DNA from: Cerrena zonata
Lineage: Eukaryota > Basidiomycota > Agaricomycetes > Polyporales > Cerrenaceae
Assembly (NCBI GenBank): GCA_038087015.1
Contig: JASBNA010000002.1
Span: 186,001 to 250,000, forward strand
DNA: 64,000 bases
Direction of reading: 5' to 3'
In this document: positions 22,953 through 34,336 of the stretch, piece after piece
Position numbering within the stretch: position 1 is the first letter of the stretch
How the letters are laid out: every line of letters starts with the position of its first letter
Notes under the pieces: model-generated
What the model saw: only the letters and a program-made list of their open reading frames with translations
What the model was told of the DNA's origin: nothing
Database searches by the model: none
Made by a program: the position numbers and the translations under genes

Positions 22953-23793
22953 CTACCTCTCTGCCTCTGCTCCCCTTCTTGACCAACTAAAGTCGAGAAC
23001 CATGTCAAATCCGAGCGGGTGTAAGCTGTATTCTCGGCGAAATATACTCCAAGGCTTCGTAGAGTTTGTGATTGACATTTTTGGCATCTCGGGGTCAGGA
23101 GCTGGCGGGGAAGACTCTAGTGTTGGCGAAGGTGATGGTGGTATTGATTCGGAGGGTTTGGTTGAATTTCTGGAGAACGGCCAGACGTTTCCCCACGAAA
23201 TCCTCCAAGGAAGGGACGAGTTTTCTGCAGGACTCGAGTCGTTTTGTAGCGGTGCCAACGTGGAAAAGTTAGAATCCAAATGCACATCGTCTGACAGAAG
23301 GTTAGACTGATTCCTGGCAATTTCCTCCTTCATTTCAGCCCGAAGAGTATGCCTTAGTCTCCGAACACTCTCGAGTTCCCATCTCGTGATGTTAAAAGGT
23401 TCGAACAGTTGGCCTGACGAGATGTCACACCAACAATGATCGACAATAGGGATATCCGAGGGTAGCTTCTCTGGTGATAGTTCTGGCATTAGAGAGAGTA
23501 ATGCGTCAGCGAATGTAGTGATATTGCCGGCCCATGGTGTACTAAGAGACGTCTCGATCGATACTGGCGGCCAGTAGCAAGATGAGAGAAACAGTGCAGT
23601 AAGGAGGACGACGCAATAGAAACTAATCAATGACATTCAGGGCTAGTTTTATAACAGAAAAGGGAAATAAATGTGCATACCATGGTCTAGCGTGGAGGGT
23701 TGTGGAAAGTATGAAGAGTACAAGGAAGTATGGCGGGGCTATTGGCAAGGGCAACAACACAAGGGGAAGATACCACCGAGTACACCTAAACAT
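22953..23793 (-). CDS. Small membrane-anchored or secreted protein, function unknown
   Basis: Two exons. The first (ATG at 23793) encodes a very hydrophobic stretch (LPLVLLPLPIAPPYFLVLFI). The second begins with another hydrophobic run (VVLLTALFLSSCYWPP) after a TG/T split codon. The remainder has a CWCD motif, several N-x-S/T sites (NSSLPW, NSTKPW, NDSS), a Pro/Ser-rich spacer and a basic-aromatic tail. The likely topology is two N-terminal helices or a signal anchor with a lumenal or extracellular domain. The family was not recognised. MDV1 starts 330 nt away on the same strand. Confidence 0.65.
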
Positions 23794-23811
23794 GATCTTG
23801 ATTGAATACAA

Positions 23812-24093
23812 ACATTAATAGCAACGACGGTGAGAATGAAGGACGCTCACCACATTCAGGTTAAAGCAAGATCTTGTCAAGAACGTTCAAGCGACACAAG
23901 CGTCCATTCTGTGACGAAGAGCAGAAACACCTGCCCTGAAGCGACCCTAAATCAAACCACGTGCCTGCGACGCGTTGAAACGCCTTCCTTCTCCGCAATT
24001 CTGGACGCTTCCACTGAGCCACAGATCATCCTCATATAACGCTTCATCCTGCTTGTCGTCTTCAACCGTCAAGCCACCTCATTCTAACGAAAA
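23812..24093. promoter_or_regulatory. Divergent promoter region of membrane protein and p23
   Basis: This short spacer separates divergent start codons. No distinct element identified; presumably both core promoters. Confidence 0.3.
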
Positions 24094-24992
24094 ATGTCGA
24101 AACACGCAGAGATTCTTTGGGCACAGCGCAGCTCAGAAACAGAGGAAAAGAAGGTGAAAATGTCTCGATCGACATCCGATTGCCTCAGCGCGTACTGATC
24201 ATTGAAATACAGAACATCCTCTATGTCACAGTCAATTTGCCTGATATCAAGGCTGACACCGTAGAGTACAATCTCACCCCTACACACATCTCTTTCAAGG
24301 CCACAGCCGGAAAGTGAGTAACGTACCGAAACCTGTTTGAATCTTTTGCACTGACGCGTCTCATTTCGAAATTAGCGCTTCGAAAGGTCTCGAAGAACAT
24401 ACCTATGCTTTCGACTTCGATCTCTTTGGGGAAGTCATCCCAGAGGTGCGTAAATCATACTCTACCTCGAGCACATAAATAATAAGATCAACATTCAGGA
24501 ATCCCTTAAAAATCTGACCGACAGGTCTTTTGTCCTTGTTCTCCGCAAGAAAGAGAAAAAGGCAGAGTACTGGCCTCGTCTGACAAAAGACAAGATTAAG
24601 GTCTCATGGCTCAAGACTGACTTTAGCAAGTGGGTAGATGAGGATGAGCAAGACGAGAAAGCCGCTGCAGAGGAGGAACCTGACATGGGTGGCATGGGTG
24701 GCATGCCCGGAATGGGTGGTATGGGCGGTATGGGAGGAATGGGAGGAATGGGCGGCCTTGGTGGAATGGGTGGTTTGGGTGGTATGGGAGGCATGGGAGG
24801 CATGGACTTCGAACAGGTTTGTCCAATTTACAATAAATATCCACCTAATGAATCTGACATAATCGATTCTCCCTCTAGATGATGAAGTCAATGGGTGGCG
24901 GTGATGCTGGCCCTCCGGGTAGCTCATCGATTGACATCCCTGAGGGTGATGACGATGATGATGACGGTCCCCCGCCACTCGAAGAGGCTTGA
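24094..24992 (+). CDS. wos2: Hsp90 co-chaperone p23 (Wos2/Sba1 family)
   Basis: Five exons encode about 220 residues. The CS domain starts MSKHAEILWAQRSSETEEKK and continues NILYVTVNLPDIKADTVEYN, ISFKA, YAFDFDLFGEVIPE and FVLVLRKKE, and it ends YWPRLTKDKIKVSWLKTDFSKWVDED with the conserved WPRL motif. p23 binds the ATP-bound N-domains of Hsp90 and stabilises client complexes in cytosol and nucleus. The C-terminal tail, flexible in all family members, here contains about 13 GGM/GGL repeats (24685-24812), then MMKSMGGG and an acidic end. The first intron is unusually placed between EEKK and NILY (donor GTGAAA). Antisense frames of Pro/Met repeats across the GGM tract are artefacts. Confidence 0.93.
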
Positions 24993-25651
24993 GCTATGCC
25001 CCATAGACGTATTAAATGGCTTCTGTAATTGAACGACGTGACAGAGAAGAATATCTTGCAATCGTGTATAAAATACTGCACTCATCTTGGACGATCTACA
25101 GCAAAAAATACTTATTGCTTCATTATTGGTCTTGGTTGACTTGTTTCACTGTTCACGGTGAGCAAATCTAATTCTTTTCCGCCGGAGTGCACACGATTAC
25201 CGCCGACGAAAGAATGATAAAATAGCGATCAGGTCAACTCGGGTCAACCAACAGTAGACTAGACCATATTCTGAAAACCTAGCCATGCTAGTACGACTTC
25301 TCTCAGGTGTCCCTTACAACCACTACAGTAAGGGCGACTGAATAAAATAACACTGAGATTGATACGCCGCTGTTATTACCGGGTGTGGCCAAGACACCTT
25401 CCAGTTGTATGGCAGCCAGGATAGCCGTCATTATTCACAGGTAAATTCCAAAGATGTTCTCTGAAGCAGTGGTCGTTGGCAGCTAGCGGCCTGCGTCTGC
25501 CATATTTCTGACAGCTGTGACTAAAATACCATATACTAAGACGGGTGTACCCTGTAATCAATACTAGCAATAGGGCTCTAGTTTTGCTTCTTACACCTGT
25601 AGTGGTTGCTATACAAGTCATTTATCATTACGTGCAGACTGCGATTGGGCG
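24993..25651. other. Intergenic
   Basis: This is the 3' end of the p23 gene and a spacer; no gene seen. Confidence 0.4.
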
Positions 25652-25951
25652 ATGTCTTCTGATAACGAGTCCAGCAGGTTGGTAGCGTGGGTAAGCGCTC
25701 ACACCCTGCTACGACTCGGACTCTATTTTTCCGTCTAGTATGGGGCGGGGAGAACGTGTTGACAAACTATGCTCGCAAACCATCATTTATGCAGGGCAGC
25801 CGTTGTGCCATATACCCGAAACGAGAAACAGGATCTAGAGCCTGTCAATGACAACCCTTCTCTGACTACGACAGACCTCTCCGTTCAAGGGGGTGCCAGT
25901 AACAATGAAACTTGTGTATCCTCGTTGGTGCCCATCTTTCCGTGCGGGTAG
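25652..25951 (+). CDS. Possible two-exon small protein
   Basis: An ATG at 25652 (MSSDNESSR) could splice from a weak GTTGGT donor to the AG at about 25796, giving ~60 residues rich in Asn, Ser and Thr and ending SSLVPIFPCG. Alternatively the piece is an upstream exon of the neighbouring membrane gene. The evidence is weak: no family, no clear promoter. Confidence 0.2.
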
Positions 25952-26389
25952 GTGGGTGAAGTATTATCCTTCTGGTTTGTTTTCATTTTCTGACACCGCA
26001 CAGATAACCATTCGCCGCCGGAGTACAAACATCACTGAGCGGTGCACTCGCTGCGAACCCCAGGGGTAAGCGAGTTGTCATCATAATGTACACCATTTTG
26101 GTTAGACTACGTGATCTATAAGGGGAGCTTTGTGCCAAACCATTGTTTGGTTGCATCCGCGCTTCCCGTCCGCTAAGCGTTGTATTGAACCTTCGATCAA
26201 CCTGAGCTTATATCTCCACCCAGGACACCCAGGTCCGGACATATATATCCCCTACTCTCAAGATGTCGTGGAACCCCATCGTCGGTGCCTTTTCTCCCAT
26301 CCACTCTGCTGCGCAACTTTTGAGCTTTTGGTATACGTTACGGTATTCATTAATTCAGTTCTTCTTGCTTGTGTCGTTGTTCTCGTCGA

Positions 26390-28138
26390 ATGGATGGCGG
26401 CGCCGTCCGCGTCATGATCGAGCAGAGTCCTGAGGTACTCAGGTTCTATCACTTCAAGGAACTCGCTTGCGATGCGACGATCGCCGCCATGTTCCTCATC
26501 TTGTATGATACTGGTGAGTTCTTCTTCGATACATTCTCTTATTTCGAAGCATTAATGCCAGGAACTCGTTACTCGATAGTTCTCACCATGGGTCAAGAAG
26601 TACGTCGTATTTGGAATGTTATGCTCTCTATGACTGAAGTCTACACTACAGATTGATCTTGTTTGGGTCCGTCAATTGAAGTTCCAAATCCGAAGTCGTC
26701 CGAGTCTGACAATCTGACTTTTCGTCCTTATCAGCGGTCCGCCTGGTCCCCTCCCAAATTCGTTTACATTATGGTGTGTTTGTTTTCGCTCAGTGAGAAT
26801 GCGGCAGTTGACTTATGTCTTACCCTAGAACCGCTACTCATCTATTCTATTTGCCACTTCTTATCTCTTGGGTTAGAATTCTTCCTCAAGTACCCTGACC
26901 CAAACTCACTTCGAAAATTTATAAACCAGCTGTATTAACGGGAAGACGCTCGAACCCTAGGTAAGCTTACCCCTTAGGCTCTAGCGATCTTCTAGCGGTC
27001 TCCATGTTATTCACGAGGCTAACCTTGGTGCAATATCTCAGATGTTAGTAACATTGCTGCATGCGCTATCTACGTGCTCTAATAATAATATACTTCGCTT
27101 GTATCGGGTAGGCATGGCCATCTATCAGCTATCGACTTGGTATGGTGAGCATAATTATGTACTTCAACCGGCTACCCCACAAACTCAATTTTTATACGTC
27201 ACAGGGTGGTGTAGCTTGATGATGGTTCAGCGTATGTCTTGCGTTACTATCGTGCAATGTGCCGCAGGATCATGATATTGATTGCCGTGTTCAGTTGTCG
27301 TACAGACTTGGTTATACGCTCTTTACAGAAAATGTACGTCCTTTAACTCGTTTCCAAAAATATGTCAACGGGTTCAGCTAACGTAATTTAGGTCGATCCG
27401 TGCTGTATGCTATGGCGGTTGCATATGTGTCTTTTGGTGTATTGACCTTTACGGCTATCTACAAAAGCATGTCCCGAATTCGTAGTAAGTGCTATCACCT
27501 CTCCTACCAGCTCGAGGATATTGACTCGTTTGACCTCCAGTTGTCGGACATTCACCGGTTTGTACCGCACTGGATATCAAGGTGGAGGTTGGTCCAACGT
27601 ACAAAGATTTAGTCAATGTAGCCACACACTCGACCCTGATTCCTAGGTTTGTTGAAGCGACCCTGTAAGTGATACCCCTCCCTGTGTAAAAATATTCACA
27701 TCATCATATGCCCCTCCAGGTTGCCCGCGTTGACCTACAGCATTTTTATCACCGGATTGCTCGCATACAAAGCCATCACTACGTACTATTCAGAATGTGG
27801 ACGGCGTGACCTCGCTACGGTGTTGATTCGAGATTCTAGTCTTTGCTGTATTGTGTGAGTAGCCGCGCCTTTCCAAATCACCAGAATATCTCACTCCGAT
27901 CTGATGTTCGGAACTCTAAAATAGGATTGCCTTGGTTAATATCGCGAATGCACTACTTATCACGGTGATGCCTACAGTCACCATTCAAGCAGGCGTTGGG
28001 TTCGGAATTGCCCTTCCAAGCCTGGTTAGCTCACGAATGCTCCTCGACTTAAGGGATGTGGATGAAAAGCGGGGCAGGATGACGGACGTTCAGGGGGTTC
28101 GGGTATCAGAATGGGAGACAATGTTTCATATTTCATAG
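26390..28138 (+). CDS. Multi-pass membrane protein resembling DUF6533 family
   Basis: Many short exons with GT...AG introns encode successive hydrophobic segments. In order they are HFKELACDATIAAMFLILYD, LTMGQE-IDLVW, RSAWSPPKFVYIM, NRYSSILFATSYLLG, a poorly resolved middle part (27040-27270), LYAMAVAYVSFGVLTFTAIY, LPALTYSIFITGLLAYKAI and IALVNIANALLITVMPTVTI. The last exon ends SSRMLLDLRDVDE. The sequence of W-x-x-x-W, NRY and the final SRMLLxLR motif matches the large agaricomycete family with a DUF6533 domain, of unknown function. The start at ATG 26390 (MDGGAVRVM) is a choice; the middle exons were not resolved with certainty, so intactness is not proven. Confidence 0.65.
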
Positions 28139-28239
28139 GTACAATCAACATTCGAAATACTGAGGTGATTCGTCTACTGTTGCTACCGTTTGGAGTGCGT
28201 AGTCGAGGACTAAAATTACAGCAACATCATCTCAAGACT

Positions 28240-29411
28240 CTAGAGCCTTGTTACTGACCAAACTAACAGATACCACTTCGCCTTTGGGATATGAGCTATC
28301 TCAGGCCTAGGTACTTCCTGTAGCGTCGCCCAAACACGGACTTGTCCTTCTTGGAACACCTCTTTCTCCCACAGGTGTACCCACGATTCCGGAGAGTGGC
28401 AAAACATTGGGGTTCCGCGTACAGGGTTTGAAGGGATCTCAGTACGTAACCCCTTCTCGGCTCTGCCACCGTGTGCGCCGAATATCACCGATCCAGGTTC
28501 TGCTGATAACAGGGAGGCGACTTTTCGGGCAACAAGTGCTTGCTGCTCTTCGTCAAACAAATGAAAAAATGCTGACGTATGGATCGCGGAGAGGCGGCCC
28601 AGTAGGGGCGCCAGGCTGGTCAGTTCGGTCAGAGGTGGCAATTTGGTCGTCGTTTCCACCTTGCTACGATCATCGGGTACGAAATTGTTATCGAAGATAT
28701 CACCGGGTAGGAATACAGCAGGGAATTTCTCCTTGTCATCCTTGAAGAGCTGATATCCCAGGTCCCAAAATTCTGTTAAAAAAAGTCAGCGGATGGTAAG
28801 AGCTTATCAAACCACAATCATTACTCACCCGGACGGAGGTCGGATGCAATAGCTTGTTGAACAGGGAAGCCATCCACAACAGCTTTCCTAACATCATTCC
28901 CGACTATGATATTTGTTCTGAATAGTCTCTTTGTTGACTTGGATGGGGAAACTCACAGCAACATCCAAGATCCAGAAACAGCGCTCCGGGACGCTCTCTG
29001 CCAAGGCGGAGGAGATCTTGATATGCGGGAAATCGAGAGATCTTGAGCCTGTGCATAATCAGATTCAAATACAAGAAAATTGCATATAACCAGTGATATG
29101 TACTTGGTGAATGCGAAACGACGAATACAGTTGTAAGGAAATACCTAGAGGGATTTATGTGTAAGTTAACACCACTAAAAAGTAACAATACTTACAGAAT
29201 ATGCGTCAGTCTGGACCTTCATGATGTGCTTCTTCAACTCTGCGTCGTCTTCTATACCAGTGTATGTCTTGAAAAAGGAAGCCTCATCTTGCTCAAGGGA
29301 GTAGTACTCCTCATCAAGAGCTGAAAGTTCACGCTTGCCAGTGGCGTTCAAGTGTGCGGAATCTTTCAAGTTGGCATCGAGTATAGCGGCACTAACGTTG
29401 TCTCCGCTCAT
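28240..29411 (-). CDS. Class I SAM-dependent methyltransferase
   Basis: Starts MSGDNVSAAILDANLKD and reads through four or more exons. Motifs: SVFPYNCIRRFAFT-KLKISRFPAYQ, GRERPGALFLDLGCC-VGNDVRKAVVDGFP (SAM-binding motif I, interrupted by an intron), SDLRP-EFWDLGYQLF, and FLPGDIFDNNF. This is the pattern of a common agaricomycete methyltransferase group often found in secondary-metabolite loci; the substrate is unknown. Phase checks: the TCT/GTAAGT junction and an AA/G split codon restore KLKISR. C-terminal strands PMFCHSPESW and WYLLVWSVTRL fit the methyltransferase fold. No other biosynthetic gene cluster member is evident nearby, so a role in a pathway is only inferred. Confidence 0.85.
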
Positions 29412-30285
29412 CGTATACTAGCTTCAATGTCGCGAAACAAAGCAGAGAGCAGTCAGTTTGTTATGGGGAAACCAAATACACCACGCCACTGTATATAAGT
29501 AAGTCCAATTCAGGTCTGGACGTGTCAGGGATCGTTGTGTGAAAGGTTCCGTCAAAAGCTTATGGCTTAAAAATAGACAGTTCCACGATATACCTATTTC
29601 TGCCACCGAGTCCGACAAACCCTAAGTATCGGTGGAAGAGTCCGACGGCAGAGATGGTTTGTCTTATTTCTAGTTTCTCCGAGTCACCAGTTTTCCTATA
29701 AATATGCGATCATAAAAGGCTAGGCATATCCCTTTTCCCGTTGGCTGTCCGTATGTATGTTGGTCGGTCCACGACAACCCGTTTCACTGTGAATGGGTTG
29801 TCAATAAGATGACCCGCGAGTAAGAAAATGACCCTTGATTCCCATCTAGTCGTCACTTCTCCATGATATGATGGGTTTCCGCAGCAATAGACAAAGGGCT
29901 TTTAATAGACGTCCTCGCTTTATTACCCAGTGTTAACCCGATCGAAGTTCCGGTTCTCTATTGAATCTATGCCGACGAGATAAAACTATGACGGTGGTGA
30001 GCTAGGCACAAAAACAATCACGAGGTTGACGCATTGAGCAGCCGCCTATGACATCATGTTCACTTCTTGACAACATAGTACGGCATGATATATTGGCATT
30101 TCATGAAAGCTCCAGGGACTCTACCTAAGCAACGTAATGTCTCTAGGGTAAATCATCCTAGAAACATATTTCTAAAACACCTATGATTTAACATTTACTT
30201 CAACAACCAATTCTACACCGTTATAAAACTGTTTCCATCCGCATCCGTGGTCCTAGTATTGTATCAAGCCCGAATCTACATACAT
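29412..30285. other. Intergenic
   Basis: About 870 nt with no supported gene; contains the promoter of the methyltransferase and the 3' end of the hydrolase gene. Confidence 0.4.
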
Positions 30286-31603
30286 CTAGTACTCCGGGAT
30301 AATCCTAGCAAGCCACTTGTCCAAATCCTTGCCAAGTTCCTCAGCATGGGACAAAAGAACCCAATGACTAGAATCATAGTCAACAATGGTAACATCGTGA
30401 TTCTTGAAATTGTCATTAAGAAGTTGAGCCTTCTGCACGGAGGGAAGACAAATAAAGTCCTTGTCGGTTGCCGCGAAGAAAATAGGACTGGAAGTCGGAG
30501 GGTAGTAAAGTTCCTTGGGTATGGCTTAACGAACAAGAAAAAAGTCAGACGACTGCATTATGGGTTTAAGAAAGAAGAAGAGGGAAAGAACATACTGCGT
30601 TCATCATCACGGTCGAGTTCGCGAACCTGGACTTTGTAGTAACTAGTGGGAGCAGCGAGACCACCGGCGAATAAAGCTTTGGTCATTCTCTTCTTATCCT
30701 CTTCTGTGAGGTAAGAGGGAAGAGGACGTTTCTTCCCTTCCTTTATGGCGGCCTCTAATGCTCCGAGAGGTGCAAAGTCTGTCCTCCAAACCAAAGGGTC
30801 CTCCGGCCAGAAAATACCAAACACGGTGTCCCACTATGAATTACAGATATCAGGACCATTTCGTTCATGAGTACAAATTTTGGGGTCGACGTACGTTGGC
30901 TTCCAATACCGCAGCAGTAGTATCCTCTGCGAGGTACTTCTGATATCCAAAGAGTTCATAACCAAAGATTTCCTTCTGAGCCTTCAAAATAGCCTCGAAA
31001 TCATAATCAGGGTTAGGAGCGGAGTACGACACGGCCATGAATGCATATGCGAATATGCGCTCTGGCGCAACACTTGCGAGACGAGCGACGATGAGTGAAC
31101 CCCTAGAACGACAGTAGAAATGTTGATCAGAATGTCCCTTGTGTCCCTTGTGTCACTTGAAAGAATTATGGATTATCTTACCAGTCGTGGCCAATAGCGA
31201 TAACTTTGTCGACCTTCTCAGCATCGACAATATCGATCAAGTCTTTGGCGAGTAAAGTGCCCTTGTACTCAGCGGGGTCGAGAGGTTTATCCGTGCCACC
31301 GTAGCCAAGGTTGTCGGGAACGATGATTCCATAGCCTTGTTTCTCGAAGTGAGGAACAAGTCGACTCCAGTCTTGGGAGGTCGATGGGAAACCGTGGCTG
31401 AACAACAACGTCTTCTTCGAGCCTTGGGCAGGGACGTAGTAATAGTGGTACTTGTATCCACGTTTGGTGATAATGTCTTTGTATCCACTAGTTGGCAACA
31501 TATTGGAGATAGGTTGATGTAACACTGTGAAGTGGGGATGAAATGATTCTGAGTGTATAGGGACATGCAGGAACCTTCTTATACCCACCTCAGCGTCATC
31601 CAT
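30286..31603 (-). CDS. Alpha/beta hydrolase, epoxide hydrolase type
   Basis: About 335 residues in five exons. The first tiny exon encodes MDDAEV with a G/TG split codon and joins to VLHQPISNMLP. Landmarks: FSHGFPSTSQDW (oxyanion-hole HGFP), VPDNLGYGGTDKP, IGHDW-GSLIVARL with the nucleophilic Asp in GHDWG, FFAATDKDFI with a candidate acid, and DSSHWVLLSHAEEL with the catalytic His. An Asp nucleophile in GHDWG is characteristic of epoxide hydrolases and related haloalkane dehalogenases rather than Ser esterases. The enzyme probably opens epoxides to diols in the cytosol or peroxisome. The C-terminus ARIIPEY carries no PTS1. The reading is complete. Confidence 0.88.
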
Positions 31604-32500
31604 GAAGGCGTGGTATTGCCGTCATCTGGTGAACGGTGAAGCGAGAGAGAGTGAATATGATCTCACGAGGTAGTGGAATTGTACGTTAATGGATCGAAAG
31701 GGGAAAAGGAAGTTCAGTTTCACTCGACAGTCAGCCATCCAAGAGAAAATTTAGAGAAATGATAGGCCCAAACCCAGAAGACCGAGAGCGTCGTTGTTGT
31801 TAGCACCAACAGGACAATGTACACTCGACTCCATGGTGTAGTAGTAAGCAAGATGTTGAGTCAGCAACGGCAAGAATGCGCCATCCTGCTTAGTACTCTG
31901 TAGGCGGTTTGTTCTGTAGAAAGTCTATGAATGATGCGCCGGAGGTAGTATTTGAACTATACTCACAATACACTATGGTCAACCAGCTACTGAGGCGCGG
32001 GCCAAAGACTATGATTACAAAGACAAGGTAAAGCCGGATGGACTACGCAAGTACGAGGGTTTATAATTGACGTCATCGTATACCAAAAAATGATGAAGGT
32101 CGGCTCTTAACACGCCTATATGGAGCATACTTCTAATTGCATCACGTCGACACGACACAACTTTGCCAAACACTGTTTGAAATCTATATCAACGCAAACG
32201 AAAAGGTTATGATTATACCCATCAGGCTACAATGGTATATCAAAGATGTTTCTCAACAAATTACACAGCGTACCTGACATGCCAAGGATTGAATTCGAAA
32301 AATAAACATTCGCAGCACCGAAATTTGAAAAGAACCAGAACTCGATCCCATGCAGGGAATGCTGATATCATACAACATGAGGCTATGAAACGAAATCACA
32401 ACTGCGATGCCCCCGACTTTGAACCTGTCAATGAAGCGGGCATGCAGTAGTTGGGTATATGCATATATACGCGCAAACGCAATGGTTGACAATGAGAACG
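31604..32500. other. Intergenic
   Basis: About 900 nt with no supported gene. Small frames in 32230-32450 show no family pattern. Confidence 0.4.
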
Positions 32501-33725
32501 TCAAGCAGAAGGGTTGATGTTGACCTCTATCGACTCTCCTATCCATCTTATAGATATACTACCCGAAGGGAAACAAGTCAGCCAAGACCTACTTTCCCGA
32601 CCAAAACATTGAGCTATTTTTAGAACATACCTGGTCAGATCTCTAATGATATAGTCTGGTTTCACGCCCGATTCTCTGATGGCCGGGGCGGTGTGGGAGG
32701 TGCAAACTGCAATCGTCTTGCACCCTGCCGCATTTCCAGATGCCAGTCCCGAGGGCGCGTCTTCAATCACCAAGCCTGAAACAATCACGAACATGTCCAG
32801 TTTCGTACAGGATTTCGGCATAGATCAAGGACTCACATCTGGATGGGTCTACACCGAGTCTCCTCGCGCCTGCGAGATATGGTGCAGGGTGTGGTTTACC
32901 ATAAGCAACGTCGTTCGAGGTGACTGCACCCAGTGGAGGTAGTGGAATACCACATTTCGCAAGTGCTTGTGGGGTATAGAGGTTGGTTGCTAAAAATACA
33001 CGCAAGAACGCGTTTCAATTTTGGTCCAGAAAGCTTAAAGCATGATGGAACAGAAATGGGAGTCCGGACTAGGATGGGAAGGGATATACCTGAAGTGACA
33101 ATGGTCCACCCCGATGCGGATGGACTTCCTGCTTGGATCTATCTCAAGGATCAGCGAATGCCGAGATAATACCAATCTCCAGATGCAGCCATAAGGTACA
33201 GGGAGATAGACAACGTACCTGTTCAAGCAGAGACTGTGCACCAGGCAACGGCACCGGACCACCACGGATAACCTCGTCCTCGAAGCGTATGATTTCAGCC
33301 TTTCAGTTTGAATGATCGCGGTGCTTTATTAGCGTGAAGGCACCAACGAGATATGATGGAAAGGGATCATATACCTGAAGTTTGTTCTCATCATCAATGC
33401 GACAATACTCCTTGAGTGTATCGTAGAGTCTGCGACCATGAGACGCGTGCGCGACCTCTGCAGCATTCAAACCATAGTCGAGAGCAAAGGTCCGCCAAGC
33501 CTGAAGGACACCTGGGGTGGAGTCGATGAGGGTGCTAATGAAATGGCAGCATGGTCAGCGGCATCAATAATGGAATAGAGCCAGGGGAAAGCTGATGAAG
33601 GCTGCACCGGCCGCGGACTCACCCATCCATATCAAACAGGATCTGTCATAGTGATCATGAGTTTCAGGACAAACGGAAAAGGACGGGGGGTGTGATCTTA
33701 CGGCGTCGACGGTGAGAGAGGGCAT
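32501..33725 (-). CDS. HAD-family sugar/glycerol phosphatase (GPP1/DOG-like)
   Basis: Seven or eight short exons encode about 250 residues starting MPSLTVDA. HAD motifs appear in order: motif I ILFDMDG-TLIDSTPGV (split by an intron within the GG/C codon), a cap region HGRRLYDTL, motif II WTIVTS, motif III around YGKPHPAPYLAGA with the conserved Lys, and motif IV VIEDAPSGLASG. The GKPxPxxY and EDAPSG spacing is that of yeast Gpp1/Gpp2 and Dog1/Dog2, which dephosphorylate glycerol-3-phosphate or 2-deoxyglucose-6-phosphate. The exact substrate cannot be read from the sequence. The last exon, after an AG/T split codon, adds ISIRWIGESIEVNINPSA. Confidence 0.88.
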
Positions 33726-34336
33726 GGTTCGTGGTGGGTGCGGAGTGGAAAGAGAGGCAGAGGTCGAGTGTTGGACGCATCCTGAATGACGGAAGGATGG
33801 GTCAATCAAATAATGTTCTAAACGAACGACGGCGAGGACGTCTTTCCTCGGACCATGGCTTGTCACGCGCATCCACCCCTCCATGGCGCCGACTTCGCGT
33901 TCTTTTCCTTTCTCGGTCTACAAACAATGTATTTCCGTTCTCACAAACATCTCAGAAAACATACTGACATCACAGACCTACTCACTAAAACCTGTGATAG
34001 ATACAACTCGGTTTGATCAGCGGCTTATGTTGGCTGTGCCCAATTTCAGCGCGGACATTTGCCTCGATCCAGGCATCAAGATGGCAAACTCGGACAATCG
34101 GGTGGTACGTAGAGCCATTGTTCACTATAAATCGCCCGTGGTGCCAAAGCCAAAGGCCAGCCCATTGCCCCTTTCATTTCCCCCCACTTTCTTTAACGTC
34201 TTTGTTCCTTTTCGGTCCGCGACCGTTCTTTCATTCTTTCTACCTTCACGTCAGAGACTTGCGACCTGGTTGTCCACCCATCTAACTCACTATCAGACCC
34301 AACGACATTCATTCACCTAACGTCCTACGAATCAAC
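33726..34336. promoter_or_regulatory. Divergent promoter region of HAD phosphatase and CBM19 gene
   Basis: A 611-nt spacer between divergent genes. TATAAAT at 34126-34132 is a good candidate TATA box for the plus-strand gene. It is followed by a long CT-rich leader typical of highly expressed fungal genes. A 145-codon open frame within it has no family features and is probably chance. Confidence 0.45.

Noticed and set aside
24495..24978. Antisense frames of Pro/Met, His/Thr or Trp repeats over the p23 tail
   Set aside because: They are the reverse or shifted reading of the GGM repeat; no start context or family support.
33883..34320. 145-codon open frame in the promoter region of the CBM19 gene
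   Set aside because: Overlaps the TATA box and leader of the downstream gene; no domain or conserved pattern.
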